From: Acidobacteriota bacterium
GTDB taxonomy: Bacteria; Acidobacteriota; Vicinamibacteria; Vicinamibacterales; UBA2999
Reading direction: 5' to 3'
Length of the DNA: 64,000 nucleotides
NCBI GenBank assembly: GCA_947465645.1
Contig: CANIBQ010000020.1
Coordinates: 4,657 to 68,656, forward strand
This document shows positions 62,393 through 64,000 of this stretch, piece by piece (position 1 is the first letter of the stretch; every line of letters begins with the position of its first letter). A model generated the notes under the pieces. That model searched no databases, was not told where the DNA came from, and saw nothing but the letters and a program-made list of their open reading frames with translations. The position numbers were made by a program, and so were the translations under genes.

Positions 62393-63805
62393 TTACCGCC
62401 TGTACCAGACGATTCTGTCCCCCGTATCACCAATGCCCGGCAACGACATGTACGTGACGTCCGTGTAGCCCACCCCGCCGATCGGGATGGGCGGCAGCTC
62501 GAATATCTGGTTGTTGGTGAGGAGTAGACCTCCCGGCCGGAGCATCCGCGCGATGTTGGCCGCGGCGAGCGCCTGCTCGAAGACGCCGTAATACAGCAGG
62601 ATGTTGGTCGCGATGACGAGGTCAAAGCGATCCGCCGGCGCCGCGGGCTCGATCCGCTCGAGGACGATGTTCAGGTCGCGCGGCACGACCGACAAGGTCA
62701 CGGCCGGCCGGACGCGAAGGCTGCGGATCTGGAGACGCCCGGCGTTGGGCGGCGGAGCCGGCGCCGTCGTGGCCTCGTCGCCGATCCATCCGCCGATCCG
62801 CTGCCAGTAGTCGACGAGCTCACTCGTCCATGGACGGTCGAGGTTGCGCGGCAGCACCAGCGTGTAGGGATCGCCTTTGTGTGCGCGCCCGCGCGCCGTA
62901 CCGAGATGCTGGATCACGCGCGGGCTGACGTCGAACGCGGTCACCTCCAGGCCTGGCGCGGCCAGGCCGTGACGCATCAGCGAGTCCACGACCGCAAATG
63001 GCTGGATCGTCTGCTGGGGATAGAAGTCGTACCCCTCCAGCTTGTCGGTGAAGTCGAGGCCGGGCCCGACGATGGCGACGCGGCGCACTGTGCCGGCGCC
63101 GAGTTGATCCTCCGCCTTGATCTGCGAGAGCGCCCGATCGATGCCGTAGTCGATGAAGATGGACGTGTCGGACGAGAGGCCGCGGTCGCGAAAGAGCGTC
63201 AGCGTGTCGGCGGCGGCCGCCGCCGGATCGAGCAGCGTGGACGATCGCGGAATCGCGCCGGCGGCGACAGCCGCCACGCGCTCCTCCAGAAAGCGCCGCG
63301 CCTGCGCCTTACCCGCATCCGTTCCCACCTCGATGGCGTTGCGCGCGAGCACCTGCCGTGCGAACTGCAGCCGTTCACTCGCGCCTGGTGACGCCAGCGA
63401 TCCGACGAGGTCCGCGATGCGGGGCCGCATCGCCTTCATGCCGCCAGCGGGCGTGAGGGCAAGGGCCGCCAGCTCACGTTCCTCGACCCGCGGCTGTGCG
63501 GTGAATGTCGTGCCGAATAGTGCCAGGTAGGCGATCGAATCCTCGTCGCCCTGCGCCACCCGCGCGCGGACGGCGGCATCGCGTTCCGAGATCCACGCGG
63601 GCCACGCGGCTTCGAGGTCCGCAGCCGTCATGTTCCTGAGCTCGGCAGGGATGAGGTCGTCGCGCAGCGACTGGATCACCTGCAGTGCTTCGGCGTGGGG
63701 AATGAATGTCTTTGCCGCCTGACCGGCAAGGCCGACGCCGATCGCCACGAAGGATACGAAAGCCACGAAGGGCAGTCGCCTTCGCCTGCGGCTTCGGCGC
63801 ACCAA
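62393..63805 (-). CDS. secreted or membrane-anchored protein with methyltransferase-like domain
   Basis: About 470 residues. The N-terminus has a basic stretch and hydrophobic segment (FVAFVSFVAIGVGLAGQ), then a helical region to about 200. A SAM-methyltransferase-like fold follows, with VAIVGPGLDFTDKLEG as the glycine loop, EVTAFDVSP as the acidic end of strand 2 and DLVIATNILLYYG/MLRPGGLLLTNN. The protein seems exported, odd for a methyltransferase since SAM is cytosolic; an uncleaved N-terminus is possible. The start is uncertain (TTG 63805, GTG 63802 or a later GTG), because the region lies in interspersed repeats. The substrate is unknown. Confidence 0.72.
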   Translation of the reverse strand: MVRRSRRRRRLPFVAFVSFVAIGVGLAGQAAKTFIPHAEALQVIQSLRDDLIPAELRNMTAADLEAAWPAWISERDAAVRARVAQGDEDSIAYLALFGTTFTAQPRVEERELAALALTPAGGMKAMRPRIADLVGSLASPGASERLQFARQVLARNAIEVGTDAGKAQARRFLEERVAAVAAGAIPRSSTLLDPAAAAADTLTLFRDRGLSSDTSIFIDYGIDRALSQIKAEDQLGAGTVRRVAIVGPGLDFTDKLEGYDFYPQQTIQPFAVVDSLMRHGLAAPGLEVTAFDVSPRVIQHLGTARGRAHKGDPYTLVLPRNLDRPWTSELVDYWQRIGGWIGDEATTAPAPPPNAGRLQIRSLRVRPAVTLSVVPRDLNIVLERIEPAAPADRFDLVIATNILLYYGVFEQALAAANIARMLRPGGLLLTNNQIFELPPIPIGGVGYTDVTYMSLPGIGDTGDRIVWYRR

Positions 63806-63872
63806 GCTGACATGGCTTGCCGCGCCGTAGCCTTGGCGGAGGCGGGTGACCTTCGTGGTTACCTGCCGTTCG

Positions 63873-64000
63873 CTAGAAGGTGAACCTGAAGCCGAACTGC
63901 ATCGTCCGGTTCTGGCCGGTCACGCGCTTGCCGTAATCCGCGGCGCTCTCCTGCGTCGAAATCGTCCAGTTGGGACGATTGAACACGTTGAACGCCTCGA
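63873..64000 (-). CDS. TonB-dependent receptor, C-terminal fragment
   Basis: The visible 42 residues read EAFNVFNRPNWTIST, later MQFGFRFTF and stop. The ending with a terminal phenylalanine and the NVFNRPNW block are the last barrel strands of an Oar-type TonB-dependent receptor, as in the protein at 21130-24030. Its 5' end is outside the window. Confidence 0.85.
   Translation of the reverse strand, partial: EAFNVFNRPNWTISTQESAADYGKRVTGQNRTMQFGFRFTF

Overview
The window is about 64 kb of GC-rich bacterial chromosome with tightly packed genes, short overlaps and no rRNA, tRNA, phage or insertion sequence that I can see. A Vicinamibacteria-like member of the Acidobacteriota fits best. The evidence is a secreted VWFA protein of the type common in Acidobacteria (55696-57840), a 966-residue TonB-dependent receptor with an N-terminal carboxypeptidase-like beta domain (21130-24030) plus the tail of another (63873-64000), many secreted peptidases and amidohydrolases, and many short palindromic and heptameric repeats between and inside genes. 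This is inference from gene content; no marker phylogeny was possible.

Left part (1-33.4 kb). This is housekeeping and general catabolism: a partial Rossmann oxidoreductase, a ring-cleaving dioxygenase/carboxylesterase pair of the MhqO/MhqD type, a secreted M1 peptidase, a membrane protein, FtsH, a secreted amidohydrolase, a DinB-like protein, a secreted tandem CMD-fold protein, transketolase, and a divergent operon of DUF4149 protein, NAD-type isocitrate dehydrogenase, PlsB-like acyltransferase and proline dehydrogenase. Then come an M20 peptidase, a CCA-adding enzyme, a secreted amidase next to a TonB-dependent receptor, a PLP dehydratase coupled to a secreted M28 peptidase, a ClpP-like protease, an epimerase-like protein, a fused acyl-activating/carrier/acyltransferase enzyme, and infA followed by a DEAD-box helicase and a small Cys-containing protein.

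Middle part (33.4-53.6 kb). Sixteen consecutive minus-strand genes form the most interesting region. A periplasmic NHL propeller with a haem lipoprotein is followed (reading left to right) by a complete branched-chain-type ABC transporter (LivFG, substrate-binding protein, LivM, LivH). Next are a secreted GlcG/HbpS-like protein, a zinc alcohol dehydrogenase, a D-2-hydroxyacid dehydrogenase and an M24-family enzyme. Then comes a four-subunit molybdenum hydroxylase whose catalytic subunit is split into two overlapping genes, and finally a second hydroxylase with the [2Fe-2S] and molybdenum domains fused. A divergent homocitrate-synthase/HMGL-like enzyme and a secreted cyclase-family protein lie beyond. 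The F-S-L-M gene order and subunit sizes match nicotinate dehydrogenase of Eubacterium barkeri as I recall it. I read the block as uptake plus oxidative breakdown of an imported small compound, probably an N-heterocycle or related carbonyl compound. The substrate is not shown by the sequence.

Right part (53.6-64 kb). It holds a histidine kinase broken by a poly-C frameshift, a DUF1330 protein, the VWFA protein, an orphan Tat-type TRAP binding protein with a hairpin insertion in its signal region, an NTF2-like secreted protein, GTP-type PEP carboxykinase, an FMN reductase, a secreted methyltransferase-fold protein and the TonB-receptor tail.

Two genome-level features recur. First, several starts lack a Shine-Dalgarno and have a -10-like hexamer 6-10 bases upstream, suggesting leaderless transcripts; two divergent pairs share a near-symmetric -10. 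Second, several families of small palindromic elements and heptamer tandem repeats occur in intergenic DNA and also in frame inside proteins.
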